This document shows, piece after piece, positions 32,590 to 41,944 of a stretch of 42,904 nucleotides of DNA. The stretch comes from JBCCMB01 sp039026555 (GTDB taxonomy: Bacteria; Pseudomonadota; Alphaproteobacteria; Caulobacterales; Hyphomonadaceae). Position numbers and translations under genes: made by a program. Below the pieces are notes generated by a model. It was not told the DNA's origin. It did no database searches and saw only the letters and a list, made by a program, of their open reading frames with translations. The stretch is from contig JBCCMB010000009.1 of the NCBI GenBank assembly GCA_039026555.1, positions 1 through 42,904 on the forward strand. Direction: 5' to 3'. Position 1 is the stretch's first letter. Each line of letters opens with the position of its first letter.

Positions 32590-33422
32590 GCGGCGGGCGG
32601 CGCGATTTGCGCCTCCTCTTCCGCGAGCGGCGCGCCAGCGAGGATTGAGGCGGCCTTCATCGCGTTGGCCCAACCTTGTAGCAGCAAGGTGGCGGCGAAG
32701 ACTGGCACCAGCGTCTTAAAGAGGAACAAGAGCGGCAGGCCGTCGGTTTCGCGAGAGGTTTCCAAACGCCCTGATGCGCCGCCCCAAGCGTTGGCGAGCT
32801 GAGGCGCATAGACCGACAGCGCCAACATCATCATGGGCAAGAGCAAGACATAGCTGCCGGTCAAATCGACGATGGCGCGTGACCGCGCGGACATGCGTTC
32901 GCGGAAGATGTCGACGCGAACATGTCCATCATCGCGCAAGGCGCCGGCGGAGGCGAGAAGGAAGCATCCGGCGAAGGCGTACATCACGCTTTCGCGCGAC
33001 CAGCCATAGCTGACCGCAAACACATAGCGCATGACGACATTGGCGAGCATAAACACCGCCATCGCCAGCCCTAGCCACGCCGCCGCCGTCAACAAGACGC
33101 CGCTGCATTTGCCGATGAAACTGACCAGCGCTTGCGGCGAAAACGCAGTGAATACGGCGCCTGCAACAACCAAAACAAGGAAGGCCTCAATCGTAAGGCC
33201 AAACGAGATGCCGAAAAGCGCGCCGATAGCCGCGTTTAAGCCAAGGCCCAGAAGAGACATCACCGCCCAAAGGCCTGCTCTGACCGGGACGTTCAGTTCG
33301 TGATAATCCGGCTTGGCGATCATCACGAAAGGCAGAAACAAGAAAGGCGAAGCGCCTGCGCCCGATCGCTGAAGGAAATCGCCGACCCATAGGGCGATAG
33401 CAGTGAGGATGGGCGTTTCCAT
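32586..33422 (-). CDS. TRAP transporter small permease with N-terminal membrane extension
   Basis: A 278-residue DctQ-type protein. The DctQ domain occupies about 105-278 (MRYVFAVSYGWSRESVMYAF, RDDGHVRVDIFRERMS). The family is usually about 160-190 residues; here an additional 100 residues with three hydrophobic segments precede it. The subunit links the substrate-binding protein to the large permease. ATG at 33422. It lies 9 bases after the binding-protein gene and overlaps dctM by 4 bases. Confidence 0.85.
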   Translation of the reverse strand: METPILTAIALWVGDFLQRSGAGASPFLFLPFVMIAKPDYHELNVPVRAGLWAVMSLLGLGLNAAIGALFGISFGLTIEAFLVLVVAGAVFTAFSPQALVSFIGKCSGVLLTAAAWLGLAMAVFMLANVVMRYVFAVSYGWSRESVMYAFAGCFLLASAGALRDDGHVRVDIFRERMSARSRAIVDLTGSYVLLLPMMMLALSVYAPQLANAWGGASGRLETSRETDGLPLLFLFKTLVPVFAATLLLQGWANAMKAASILAGAPLAEEEAQIAPPAA

Positions 33423-33431
33423 CGCGCTGGC

Positions 33432-34595
33432 TTAACCGCCGAGACGCCGCGCCGCGTAATAGGGTCCGTCGGAGATTGCGCCCCATTCGGACATGGATTT
33501 TAGGTTCGCTTCAAAGCTCTCATAAATCCGCCTTTCCAAATCGCCGCCGGATCCGGCTTTGGAACGCACATCCAACGAAATCTCATTGACCCGCGTCATT
33601 ACATCGTCTGGGAAATTACGCAGCTCGACGCCGTGCTCCGTCTTTAAGGTCTGGAGGGCTTCGGCGTTGAAATAGGTGAACTCTCCGAGCGATAAATTGT
33701 TGCATTCCGCGCAAGCCGTGCGGATCAATTTCTGCTCCCAATCGGTGAGGCTGTCCCATTTGGCGCGGTTGAAGCCGACCGCGAGGCTTGCGCCGGGTTC
33801 ATGAAAGCCGGGGCCGTAGTAATAGGGAGCCTCTCGGTAGAAACCGAGCGCTAGATCATTCCACGGGCCGACCCACTCGGTGGCGTCGATCCGTCCCATT
33901 TGAAGGGCCTGGTAGATTTCGCCGCCGGGCAGAGTTTCCGACGCGCCGCCAAGTTCGCGCACCACTTCGCCGGCGAGCCCGGGAATGCGCATGGTAAGGC
34001 CGCGGAAATCATCGATGGAATTGATTTCTTGGCGGAACCATCCGCCCATTTGGTGGCCCGTATTCGCCCCTTGAAAGGCGATCACGCCAAACTGGCCAGA
34101 CAATTCCTCCCACAATGCCTGGCCGCCGCCAAAATCGGCCCAGCCCATCATTTCGTAGGCTGTCATGCCCATGGGGACGGCGGTGAAGAAGGAGAAAGCG
34201 GCCGACTTGCCCTGCCAATAATACTCGGCGGCGTGATACATATCCGCGCCGCCGCCCGCGACCGTGTCGAAGCATTCTAAAGCGGGCACAAGCTCGCCGG
34301 CCGCGAAGACTTTCACCTCCAATGATCCTTCGGACAGCTCGCCGATGCGTTCGGCGACACGGTCCGCCGCTGTGCCAAGACCGGGCAGGTTTTTCGGCCA
34401 GCTGGTCACCATGGTGAAGCGTTTTTTGGAGCGTTTAACCGCAGGCGCTGCTGGGCCATCGCTGGCGGCTTGGCCGTTGCCGCAGGCTGCGATCGCCGCC
34501 ACGCCGACGCCCAGAGCGGTCGTGCGAAGCATGTTTCGTCGCGATGGTTTTACGTTCGATTGTTCTTGCTTGTCGGCTTTTGGCGTTTTCGCCAT
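33432..34595 (-). CDS. TRAP transporter substrate-binding protein (DctP), Tat-type lipoprotein
   Basis: Periplasmic solute-binding subunit of about 387 residues. From the ATG at 34595 (GGGAGGG seven bases upstream) the N-terminus holds a twin-arginine signal (SRRNMLRT, Arg19-Arg20) and a lipobox AIAAC with Cys38. The DctP fold is recognised by FTMVTSWPKNLPGLG, GEIYQALQMGRIDATEWVGP and the C-terminal helix. The WVGP motif resembles TakP-like proteins that bind alpha-keto acids as dimers; the actual ligand cannot be told. First of the dctPQM set. Confidence 0.92.
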   Translation of the reverse strand: MAKTPKADKQEQSNVKPSRRNMLRTTALGVGVAAIAACGNGQAASDGPAAPAVKRSKKRFTMVTSWPKNLPGLGTAADRVAERIGELSEGSLEVKVFAAGELVPALECFDTVAGGGADMYHAAEYYWQGKSAAFSFFTAVPMGMTAYEMMGWADFGGGQALWEELSGQFGVIAFQGANTGHQMGGWFRQEINSIDDFRGLTMRIPGLAGEVVRELGGASETLPGGEIYQALQMGRIDATEWVGPWNDLALGFYREAPYYYGPGFHEPGASLAVGFNRAKWDSLTDWEQKLIRTACAECNNLSLGEFTYFNAEALQTLKTEHGVELRNFPDDVMTRVNEISLDVRSKAGSGGDLERRIYESFEANLKSMSEWGAISDGPYYAARRLGG

Positions 34596-34632
34596 AAGCT
34601 CGCCCTCCCATAAGACCCGCAATTTTTATGGC

Positions 34633-35406
34633 TTAATACTCGTTGTCCGCCACGGTGCGCCAGTCCTGACCGTCGAATATCTCGAACGGTCGGAACGCTG
34701 CTTTGTAGCCCATCTTTTCCGATCCGCGCACCCAATAGCCCAAATAGACGTAAGGCAGCTCTAATTCTTTGGCCAAGCGGATGTGATCCAGGATCATGAA
34801 GGAGCCGAGGCTCCTATCCGAAAATGCAGGATCGAAAAAGCTGTAAACCATCGACAAGCCGTCGCGCATCACATCCGTCAGAGCGGCCGCGATGAGCTTT
34901 CCCTCATCTTCGCCGGGTTCCGGCGGCGCACGGTACTCGAAAACCACCGTGCGAACGGGGCTCGCATCGACCATGCCGGCGTAATCCCGCAAGGTCATTT
35001 CAGTCATGCCCCCATCTTCATGGCGATGATCAAGATATTTCTTGAGAAGGCGGAATTGCTCGCGCGACGCGGCGGCCGGACGCGGACTGCGCACCATGTC
35101 TTTGCTGCGATTGGCTACGCGGCGCCAACGCTTCGACCATTTGAAATTGGCGACGTCGATCCGAACCGACCGACATTCCGAGCAGGATGCGCAGGCTGGG
35201 CGATAAACGATGGTTTGGGACCGCCGAAAGCCGGACCGCGTCAGGCTGTCATTCACAGACACCGCGCCGTCAACGGCCAAATTTGCGAAAACCTTGCGCT
35301 CCTTCTTGCCCGGCAGATAAGGGCAAGGCTGCGGGGAGGTCAGATAAAACTTCAAACGCCGCGCAAATTCGGGCGGATTGAAGATAAGGGCGTCGTTTTC
35401 TTTCAT
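34633..35406 (-). CDS. bpt: Aspartate/glutamate leucyltransferase (Bpt)
   Basis: A 257-residue N-end-rule transferase that attaches leucine from Leu-tRNA to proteins with N-terminal Asp or Glu, marking them for ClpSAP degradation. The cysteine-rich N-terminal block is conserved: PCPYLPGKKERKVFANL and CASCSECRSVRIDV. The C-terminal GNAT-like part carries YVYLGYWVRGSEKMGYKAAFRP. ATG at 35406. It lies 10 bases downstream of the SLC13 permease gene and 37 upstream of the TRAP binding-protein gene; the arrangement looks like one transcription unit without an evident functional link. Confidence 0.92.
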   Translation of the reverse strand: MKENDALIFNPPEFARRLKFYLTSPQPCPYLPGKKERKVFANLAVDGAVSVNDSLTRSGFRRSQTIVYRPACASCSECRSVRIDVANFKWSKRWRRVANRSKDMVRSPRPAAASREQFRLLKKYLDHRHEDGGMTEMTLRDYAGMVDASPVRTVVFEYRAPPEPGEDEGKLIAAALTDVMRDGLSMVYSFFDPAFSDRSLGSFMILDHIRLAKELELPYVYLGYWVRGSEKMGYKAAFRPFEIFDGQDWRTVADNEY

Positions 35407-35416
35407 CCCGCCTAAC

Positions 35417-37270
35417 CTAACCGACCCCTAGGCCGTAGCGCCAGCCCGCAAATGCTGTAAAGGCGATCCAGAGCAACACAACCAATGGCCCGCCGAATCG
35501 AATATAGTCTGCAAAACGATAATGCCCCGGACCCATAACGAGAAGGTTTGTTTGATAGGCGATAGGCGTCGCAAATGCGGAATTCGCCCCATAAATGACC
35601 GCAAACACGAAGGGCGTTGGGTCCATGCCCAATTGTCGGGCGGTCGCAATGGCGATCGGCGCGAAGATAACGACCGTCGCGGTGTTCGACAGAATATTGG
35701 TGATAATCGCGACGATGATGAACAGCATCGAGAGGACGGCGAGCGGTCCATAGGGCGAGGCCGCGTCGACCGCAACACGTGCAACAAAGTCCGCCGCCCC
35801 TGTCGCCTCAAGCGCGGCGCCCATAGCGAGAGCGGCGCCGATCAGCAAAAATATGCGTAAATCCAGCGCGCGGGCGGCCTGCCGTGCATTCAAACACCCC
35901 AGCGCCACCATCGCCACCGCGCCCAAAAGCGAGGATTGTAGAATGCTCAGCGCGCCGGTGATGACTGCGATGATGACGCCCAGGGCCACAATTCTCGCGG
36001 CGTTGGCCATGCGTACGTCTGGCAAATCTGTGCGCGACCAATCTAAAAGTAAGAGATCGCGGTCATTACGCATGTCGTCGAAGGCGTCTTGCGTGCCGCA
36101 TAGCAACAGCGTGTCGCCGGCTTCCAGGCGAATATCGCCCATGCGCGCTCTAATCATGCGCGATCTACGCTGCACGCCGAGTACCACCGCGTCTTGAAGG
36201 CGAGCATACCCCATTTGATCAATGGTTCGCGCGATCAGCCTGGATCCTGGCGCAACGACGGCTTCGGACAGGGCTAGCGTTTGCGGCGCGCTGTCCTCGT
36301 CGCCATAGCCCTCCATGCCGGCCAGCCACATGCTGCGTAAGAGCTTGGGGCGGCGCGACAAAAGATCCGTCAAGGCGCTGCGCGTCGCGGCGATAATCAC
36401 CAAATCGCGCGATTGCAGCGTGATATCCTCGAAGGGCGGCAAGAAGGTCTCGTCACCGCGTTGAACCATCCGGACCGTCATATTAGGTAGGTCGGTAAAC
36501 ATGCCGGCCACTGCCTTCTTGCCCGCCATGGGATGGCCGTAAGTCACTTCGATCTGGGCGATAAATTGCTTGCCGGAGCCCGCTGTGGCGGCTGCGCCGT
36601 CGGCCTCGCGATGGGGCAGGATCAGGGGAGCGGCGACTATAATATACGCGAGCCCCACGCCGGCGAGCGCGAGACCCATGGGCGTCAACTCGAAAAAGCC
36701 AAGCTCGCGCCCGTCCAATCGAAACAACGCGTCCGCCGCCAATAGGTTTGTCGACGTGCCGATCAACGTCGTCATCCCCGCCAGCATCGAAACAAAGCTC
36801 AACGGGATCAGCAGCTTAGACGGCGCAGCGCCCATTCGCGCGGCGATCGCCCCCATAATCGGCAGGAACATCACCACAACCGGCGTGTTGTTGATGAAGG
36901 CGCTGATGACGAAGACCGCCGCGAAAGCGCCGACAAGCGTCAATCTTGGCCGTTTTTCATAGGACGCGAGTAATTGGCGAGACGGGCCGTCCAATGCGCC
37001 CGTCTGGAACAGCCCCTGGCCGACGACCAGTAAGGCCATGATTGTCAGCAGCGCCGGGTTTCCGAAGCCGCGCAGCAACACGTCCGGTGAGACGGTCTCG
37101 CCCTGGCTGTCCAAAGCGAAGGGCAGCGAGAATAGAAGCAGTAGGCCGGTAATGATCCCCACCGACACCAATTCCATGGAGATCGTCTCGGACATATAGA
37201 GTCCGATCGCGAGCACCACGACGCCAAGACTGGCCCACATCGTCCATGTGGCGGCGAATTCGGTGAGCAT
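35417..37270 (-). CDS. SLC13/DASS family permease with TrkA-C domains
   Basis: A 617-residue membrane protein of the divalent anion:Na+ symporter family. Hallmarks are FINNTPVVVMFLPIMGAIAAR and LIGTSTNLLAADALFR in the first half and ILSNTATVVIFAPIAIATARQLG with AIYGANSAFATPIAYQTNLLVMGPG-like ending in the second half. Two RCK_C/TrkA-C domains lie between the membrane halves (about 240-311 and 333-415), suggesting ligand regulation. Likely substrates are sulfate, dicarboxylates or similar anions. ATG at 37270. Its 107-base upstream region has no gene. Confidence 0.92.
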   Translation of the reverse strand: MLTEFAATWTMWASLGVVVLAIGLYMSETISMELVSVGIITGLLLLFSLPFALDSQGETVSPDVLLRGFGNPALLTIMALLVVGQGLFQTGALDGPSRQLLASYEKRPRLTLVGAFAAVFVISAFINNTPVVVMFLPIMGAIAARMGAAPSKLLIPLSFVSMLAGMTTLIGTSTNLLAADALFRLDGRELGFFELTPMGLALAGVGLAYIIVAAPLILPHREADGAAATAGSGKQFIAQIEVTYGHPMAGKKAVAGMFTDLPNMTVRMVQRGDETFLPPFEDITLQSRDLVIIAATRSALTDLLSRRPKLLRSMWLAGMEGYGDEDSAPQTLALSEAVVAPGSRLIARTIDQMGYARLQDAVVLGVQRRSRMIRARMGDIRLEAGDTLLLCGTQDAFDDMRNDRDLLLLDWSRTDLPDVRMANAARIVALGVIIAVITGALSILQSSLLGAVAMVALGCLNARQAARALDLRIFLLIGAALAMGAALEATGAADFVARVAVDAASPYGPLAVLSMLFIIVAIITNILSNTATVVIFAPIAIATARQLGMDPTPFVFAVIYGANSAFATPIAYQTNLLVMGPGHYRFADYIRFGGPLVVLLWIAFTAFAGWRYGLGVG

Positions 37271-37377
37271 TGCGTCTCCCTAACCACGCGCGCGTCAGGC
37301 GTCTGCCTTAACAAAACGACGTCGCGAGGCGTTCCCACTCAACCAGTCATTTGACCCAAGGGGTTGAAAACAAACCC

Positions 37378-38292
37378 TTAAAGCGAATGATCGGAGGGAA
37401 GAACCGGCGCTTCCCGCAGCAGAACTATGCTGATGCGGCGATTGCCTGGCAAGTCCGGGTCGTCCGGGAAGAGCGGTTCCGAGCTGGCCTTGCCGGAGAC
37501 TTGAAAGATCCGTCCGGGCTCAACGCCCGTTTCACGCAAGATTCGCCGGGCTGCGTTGGCGCGGTCGGAGGACAGCTCCCAATTTGAATAATTCGGATCA
37601 GGTCCCGGTTGGGTGTCGGTGTGGCCGGAAATCGAGATTCGGTTGGGAAGCTTCTGGATGATTTGCGACACGGCTTGCAGCAGGCGCTCCGTTCGCGGCA
37701 AGGGCGTTGGCGAAGCGGCGGCGAACATGGCGCGACCTTCCTGGTCGACCAATTGGATGCGCAGCCCTTCCGGCGTTTGATCAATGATGAGATGTTTGGA
37801 TAATTCGGCGAGATCCGGCAGATCCTCCATCGCCTGACGCAGGGATTGTTCAGCGCGCTCAAACTCGGCGCGTTCCCGATTGGCGATCGCTTTGTTAAGC
37901 GCGTCTTCGGTGATTTCCGCCTTTGTTTGGCCGGTGTCGCCGCCGTTTTTGTTCTTTGTGCGAGTCGTCTCGTTGGTTTCTTCGGAATCCATTTGTTGCG
38001 GCGGCGAGGGCCGGGACGACCCGCCCGACCGCGCACCATCATCCTGAAACGCCGTGCCGCCCAACATCCCGTCGGAGCCTTGGGTGGATTTCGACACGCT
38101 GGCTGGTGCGAAATAGTCAGCGATGCCTCGCTTTTGCTCCGGCGAAGTTGTGTTAATGAGCCACATCAACAAAAAGAACGCCATCATCGCGGTCACGAAG
38201 TCGGCGTACGCGACTTTCCAGGCGCCGCCATGGTGACCGCCGCCGACAACCTTTTTGACTTTCTTTATGACGACGGGTTGATTGCCGGCCAT
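37378..38292 (-). CDS. motB: Flagellar motor protein MotB
   Basis: Stator protein of 304 residues. The single helix contains the proton-conducting aspartate Asp31 in AYADFVTAMMAFFLLMWL, preceded by a basic N-terminus. A plug and linker region (about 55-120) is rich in Ser and Gly. The OmpA-like peptidoglycan-binding domain is at the end: ISISGHTDT, NWELSSDRANAARRIL, NRRISIVLL. With MotA it forms the stator; motA is not next to it, as in other alphaproteobacteria. ATG at 38292. It is divergent from the flavin reductase gene, with 76 bases between. Confidence 0.93.
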   Translation of the reverse strand: MAGNQPVVIKKVKKVVGGGHHGGAWKVAYADFVTAMMAFFLLMWLINTTSPEQKRGIADYFAPASVSKSTQGSDGMLGGTAFQDDGARSGGSSRPSPPQQMDSEETNETTRTKNKNGGDTGQTKAEITEDALNKAIANRERAEFERAEQSLRQAMEDLPDLAELSKHLIIDQTPEGLRIQLVDQEGRAMFAAASPTPLPRTERLLQAVSQIIQKLPNRISISGHTDTQPGPDPNYSNWELSSDRANAARRILRETGVEPGRIFQVSGKASSEPLFPDDPDLPGNRRISIVLLREAPVLPSDHSL

Positions 38293-38368
38293 GAAGCTTA
38301 ATGTCTCGCTTAGCGTATTCGTCTCATTTGGAGGCGTAGATTAGCGAAACAGGGTTAAGGGCGCGTGC

Positions 38369-38875
38369 ATGGCGAGTGACCAAGCGGTTAATAGTTTTGA
38401 TGAGGCGGGGTTTCGCCGCGCGCTTGGCTGCTTTGGCACCGGCGTCGCGTTGGTGGCGGCCGATGATGATGACGGTTTGGCGCATGGTTTGACGGTGAAC
38501 AGCTTCACCTCCGTCTCCCTAGATCCGCCCATCATTTTGTGGTGCCTGGATGAAGGCAGCGCCGCCTACGCTGTCTTCGCTGACGCGGAGACGTTTTCGG
38601 TGAACATTCTGTGCGCTGGCTCGCAAGACGTCTCCAAGCGCTTCTCCATGGAGGGAGATCGCACCCTTGCGGCGAATGAAGTGCATCGTTTGGCGACGGG
38701 GGCGCCTGTGCTAAAGGGCGCGCTGGCGAGCTTTGATTGCCATGTCAAATGGCGCCAGAAGGCCGGCGACCATTTGGTTTTGTTCGGCGGCGTCGACGCG
38801 TTTGAACGCTTGGAAGAGGGTGAAGGCCTAGGCTATTTTAGAGGCGGCTACACCACCTTGTCGCAAGCGGGATAG
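38369..38875 (+). CDS. Flavin reductase family protein
   Basis: A 168-residue FMN-binding split-barrel protein. The start FRRALGCFGTGVALVAADDDDG, the block GLTVNSFTSVSLDPPIILWCLDE and the C-terminal DHLVLFGGVDAFE match the NAD(P)H:flavin reductase family that supplies reduced flavin to two-component monooxygenases. A possible partner monooxygenase is the flavoprotein at 40682-41839, 2 kb away, but that link is only inference. ATG at 38369. Confidence 0.92.
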   Translation: MASDQAVNSFDEAGFRRALGCFGTGVALVAADDDDGLAHGLTVNSFTSVSLDPPIILWCLDEGSAAYAVFADAETFSVNILCAGSQDVSKRFSMEGDRTLAANEVHRLATGAPVLKGALASFDCHVKWRQKAGDHLVLFGGVDAFERLEEGEGLGYFRGGYTTLSQAG

Positions 38876-38891
38876 ATACGGGAGCCGCGTC

Positions 38892-39326
38892 TTGGCCAAA
38901 GCCGTCCTCAAAACCAGCGCGACTAACGCCGACGTTCAGGCGTTCCTTAACAGCATAGAGCCTGATCGGCGGCGCGAAGACGGTCTAAAGCTCTTAGACT
39001 TCATGAACCGGGTGACGGGGCTTGCTCCCAAAATGTGGGGGCCGAGCATGGTCGGTTATGGCCGCTACGCCTACAAATATGAGAGCGGTCGCGAGGGCGA
39101 ATATTTCCTGACAGGGTTTTCACCCCGCAAATCCTCGCTAACCGTTTATGTCATGCCCGGCTATCGCGACCTTGCGGAGCCCTTGTCCCGCCTGGGCAAG
39201 CACAAGCTTGGCAAATCCTGTCTCTACATCAACAAACTCGCGGATGTTGAGATGGACGTCCTGGAAGAGATCGTTCGAGAGGGCGTGACGTATATGCGCG
39301 CCAATTACGAGACCCGGGACACTTAG
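38892..39326 (+). CDS. DUF1801 domain-containing protein
   Basis: A 144-residue DUF1801 protein (YdhG/YjbR-like fold). The core MWGPSMVGYGRYAYKYESGREGEYFLTGFSPRKSSL and LGKHKLGKSCLYINKLADVE are nearly diagnostic. Its biochemical function is unknown. It starts with TTG at 38892 (MAKAVLKTS), supported by GGGAG seven bases upstream; no closer ATG is in frame. It lies 16 bases after the flavin reductase and is probably co-transcribed with it. Confidence 0.9.
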   Translation: MAKAVLKTSATNADVQAFLNSIEPDRRREDGLKLLDFMNRVTGLAPKMWGPSMVGYGRYAYKYESGREGEYFLTGFSPRKSSLTVYVMPGYRDLAEPLSRLGKHKLGKSCLYINKLADVEMDVLEEIVREGVTYMRANYETRDT

Positions 39327-39451
39327 CGCTCTCACTCACGTCTCACAGAGGCGTGACTTAAAGCGATAATTTCCTCACATGTGTTTTGATTGCGTGTGAT
39401 GGGCTCACGGACCGATATGGCCTGTAACAATTCTCACGCAGGAGCCATCCC

Positions 39452-39967
39452 ATGTTGTCCAAATACAAAACTTATCTTCCGCATACTTTCGCTGTTGTCG
39501 CATCCGCCGTTTTCCTCGACAGCCTGCGCTTCAAATTCACCAATGCGCCGGAAACGCAGACGATATTCGGCAAGTTGGACGCCTGGGCCGCCAGTTTCGG
39601 CGCTGAGGGGCTGTTCGCGCAGACCGGCCTCTTCAGCCAATACGTTATCGGAACCGCAGAGTTGGTCGCCGCATCGCTGTTGCTGATCGGTATTTTGCCC
39701 GCTTTTAGACGGCTGCAGTCTTTGGGAGCGCTCATTGCGTCGGCTGTCATGACGGGCGCGGTATCCTTCCATCTCTTCACGCCGTTGGGGATCGACCCCA
39801 ACAAAGATGGCGGCGGCTTGTTCGTCATGGCCGTTATCGTCTGGTTGGGCTCGCTGTCTTTGCTGATCGCCCGGCGCAAAACCTTGATCTCAATCGCCAG
39901 CGGCTTGCGCGAGCTCTTGGTTCCCTCCCAGCCCGTTTCGCTCCCGAGCGGTGCTGTTAAGGCCTAA
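39452..39967 (+). CDS. DoxX-like integral membrane protein
   Basis: A 171-residue membrane protein with four hydrophobic segments. The pattern VFLDSLRFKFTNAPETQTIFGKLDAW followed by GTAELVAASLLLIGIL and GAVSFHLFTPLG fits the DoxX-like or DUF417-type small quinone-related membrane family. Function unknown. ATG at 39452 with AGGAG upstream. A hairpin follows the gene. Confidence 0.8.
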   Translation: MLSKYKTYLPHTFAVVASAVFLDSLRFKFTNAPETQTIFGKLDAWAASFGAEGLFAQTGLFSQYVIGTAELVAASLLLIGILPAFRRLQSLGALIASAVMTGAVSFHLFTPLGIDPNKDGGGLFVMAVIVWLGSLSLLIARRKTLISIASGLRELLVPSQPVSLPSGAVKA

Positions 39968-39988
39968 AGCGCAAACATGACGCCGATT

Positions 39989-40023
39989 AAGCCGGCTCTC
40001 GCGGAGGCGCGGGGGCCGGCCTT
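39989..40023 (+). terminator. Candidate terminator after the DoxX-like gene
   Basis: AAGCCGGC and GCCGGCCTT form an eight-base GC-rich stem (one bulged C) around an 18-base loop, followed by TTTCC. Position 22 bases after the stop codon fits transcript termination. The loop is long, so strength is doubtful. Confidence 0.4.
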
Positions 40024-40171
40024 TCCGAACCGCCATTACGCCATAGTTTTTTCGATCTGCCCCCATAGGTTGATTATTTCGCGATTGGATACCCGCAACC
40101 CCTTGTTTGCGCGTGCGGATGTCCCAAACTTCACCCTCGATAACGCACATTATCACATAGAGGGATGAGAC

Positions 40172-40645
40172 ATGCCGATCACCGAGACCGAACTCGCCGA
40201 CGCCCGCAAAGCTTGGGGCGACGCCCTGGTGGCAATCGCCAAAGCCTATGAGGCGGATGGCATTGACGGCGCTCGGGCGGTCGCCGACGGCGTGTTGGAT
40301 GCGGCTTACGGCTATAATCTCGGGCCGGTTTTGTTCAAACCCACCTTGGCGAGTGGCGACAAAACTTTTCGTCCCACAAAGGCAGGCGCTTTGTCCTATT
40401 TTGTCGGCCACGACCCTAATTATCCGCTGGATGGTGGGTTCGGCATCAAAGGCTGGCGCGAGGTGGTCTCCGAGACATCCGCTTCCTTCATCGAAGGCGA
40501 TGTCGCCATGTGGATGGGCTGGGTGACGATGACCGACAAGGACGGCCAAATCACCAAAGTCGACAAAAGCTGGGGCTACAAAAAAGACGCTGAAGGTACG
40601 CTCCGCATCGTCCACCACCATTCATCATTGCCGTATCAGCCGTAG
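40172..40645 (+). CDS. NTF2-like/SnoaL-fold protein of unknown function
   Basis: A 157-residue soluble protein. The opening helix (ADARKAWGDALVAIAKAYEADG), the motif GPVLFKPTLASGDKTFRPT and the beta-rich end DVAMWMGWVTMTDKDGQITKVDKSWGYKKDAEGTLRIVHHHSS fit a SnoaL/NTF2-like dimeric fold. Similar proteins are, as far as I recall, sometimes labelled phosphoribosyl-AMP cyclohydrolase, but the HisI metal-binding cysteines are not here, so I do not assign that. ATG at 40172 with GAGGGA seven bases upstream. The upstream 200 bases have no gene. Confidence 0.7.
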   Translation: MPITETELADARKAWGDALVAIAKAYEADGIDGARAVADGVLDAAYGYNLGPVLFKPTLASGDKTFRPTKAGALSYFVGHDPNYPLDGGFGIKGWREVVSETSASFIEGDVAMWMGWVTMTDKDGQITKVDKSWGYKKDAEGTLRIVHHHSSLPYQP

Positions 40646-40681
40646 CGGGCGGCCGCTTCGAATAGAAAGCGAGCACCAAGC

Positions 40682-41839
40682 TCACACAAAGAACAGCGGC
40701 CAGTTCGGCTCCAATCCTAATTTCACGCGGCCGACATCCGCTTGCATGTCTGGTTGAGCCACAATGTGTCGTAGCATGGCGTGGAGATCTCGCGCCGGCT
40801 TTTCGATAGGCGACGTTTCATAAAGGCCGGACGTACCACTCAAGCCGTGCAACGCCTCCACGGCGCTTTTCGCTGCTTCGATGACAAAGAAGGCTGCAGC
40901 GTATAAGTCGGCGCTTGTGTTAGGCTCGGGCGTGTTTTCCCGTTCTGCGCGGATCCAAACCGCATAAGCCGCTGTTCTTAATCGTTCGCGAGCACCGCTG
41001 AGCGCTTCGCCATGCCGCGCGATGGCGATTTGGTAATCCTGCCGATCGCGTGGTGCCGGCGTCGGGCCCGGCGTCGCGACTGATCGTCCACGATCAAGCG
41101 CATGATCAAACACTGCCTGAGCCACGCCCAAAGTCTGCGCCGCGAATATCGCGGATACGCAGGCAAAAATTGGCAATCGATCGGTCGGACCCGTCACCTC
41201 CGCGTCTCCGGCGATATCGAAGGTTCGATGTTCAGGCAGCGCAACATCAACGACCTCAATATCATTGCTGCCCGTCCCGCGCAGGCCGCTCGTATGCCAG
41301 GTGTCGATAATCTCGAACTCGCCTCTGGGGATTGCGGCTAACACAATTTCAGGCTCGCCCGACGCCTCCAGAACGGCTTGTCCATCAATGAATTTGCGGC
41401 AGCTCAATACGGCCCAGTTGGCGCCGGGACTGCCGGACATTAGGGGCCAACGTCCGCGAATACGGATCTTTCCGCCGTCCTTGTGAAGTTCGCCCGCCGG
41501 AATGGTGGATTGGCAAATCAGTTTGTCGCTGTTGGAGAATAGCTCCTCTCTCAAAACTTGGGGCATGAAGCGCGCATAAAAACCGATAAGCCCCGCATTC
41601 CAAATGACCCAACTGACCGCCGCGTCCTCGTGAGCGATCGCTTCATAGATCTGCAGCATGTCCGGCAAGGGCGTGCCGAGTCCGCCATGTGCAGGCGCAA
41701 TCGGCATGCCCAACAATCCGCTGTCGCGAATAGCGTCGCAGACCTCGTCCGAAAGTCGCCTATTCTTGTCGGCCTCGCGGCGATGCGCCGAGACAATTGG
41801 CAGAAGCAGGTCCAGCGGAGCGATCAGTGATTGAGCCAT
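40682..41839 (-). CDS. Acyl-CoA dehydrogenase-like flavoprotein (group D monooxygenase type)
   Basis: A 385-residue protein with acyl-CoA dehydrogenase architecture: N-terminal helical domain (SDEVCDAIRDSGLLGMPIAPAHGGLG), middle beta domain (RWPLMSGSPGANWAVLSC, TWHTSGLRGTGSNDIEV) and a C-terminal helical Acyl-CoA_dh_2 type domain. The GLRGTGSND motif and HGLSGTSGLYE end resemble HsaA/DszC/NcnH-type flavin-dependent hydroxylases that use reduced flavin from a partner reductase. No catalytic base of true dehydrogenases is evident. The substrate is unknown. ATG at 41839. It is divergent from the HxlR regulator gene and probably its target. Confidence 0.85.
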   Translation of the reverse strand: MAQSLIAPLDLLLPIVSAHRREADKNRRLSDEVCDAIRDSGLLGMPIAPAHGGLGTPLPDMLQIYEAIAHEDAAVSWVIWNAGLIGFYARFMPQVLREELFSNSDKLICQSTIPAGELHKDGGKIRIRGRWPLMSGSPGANWAVLSCRKFIDGQAVLEASGEPEIVLAAIPRGEFEIIDTWHTSGLRGTGSNDIEVVDVALPEHRTFDIAGDAEVTGPTDRLPIFACVSAIFAAQTLGVAQAVFDHALDRGRSVATPGPTPAPRDRQDYQIAIARHGEALSGARERLRTAAYAVWIRAERENTPEPNTSADLYAAAFFVIEAAKSAVEALHGLSGTSGLYETSPIEKPARDLHAMLRHIVAQPDMQADVGRVKLGLEPNWPLFFV

Positions 41840-41881
41840 TTCGGTGTCCTCGCTTTGGTTGAGACGACCCTCTCAGTTTGA

Positions 41882-41907
41882 CGAAATCAGATCTACTACG
41901 ATTTTCG
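41882..41907. promoter_or_regulatory. Dyad between flavoprotein and HxlR genes, candidate operator
   Basis: CGAAATC and GATTTTCG form an imperfect inverted repeat (one extra T) around 11 bases, located between the divergent genes in the 105-base gap. HxlR dimers bind such dyads in divergent promoters, so this is the likely operator; the claim rests on position and symmetry alone. Confidence 0.35.
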
Positions 41908-41944
41908 AAGTTGAATTTGCCGACCGTCACGGCACACTCCGTCT

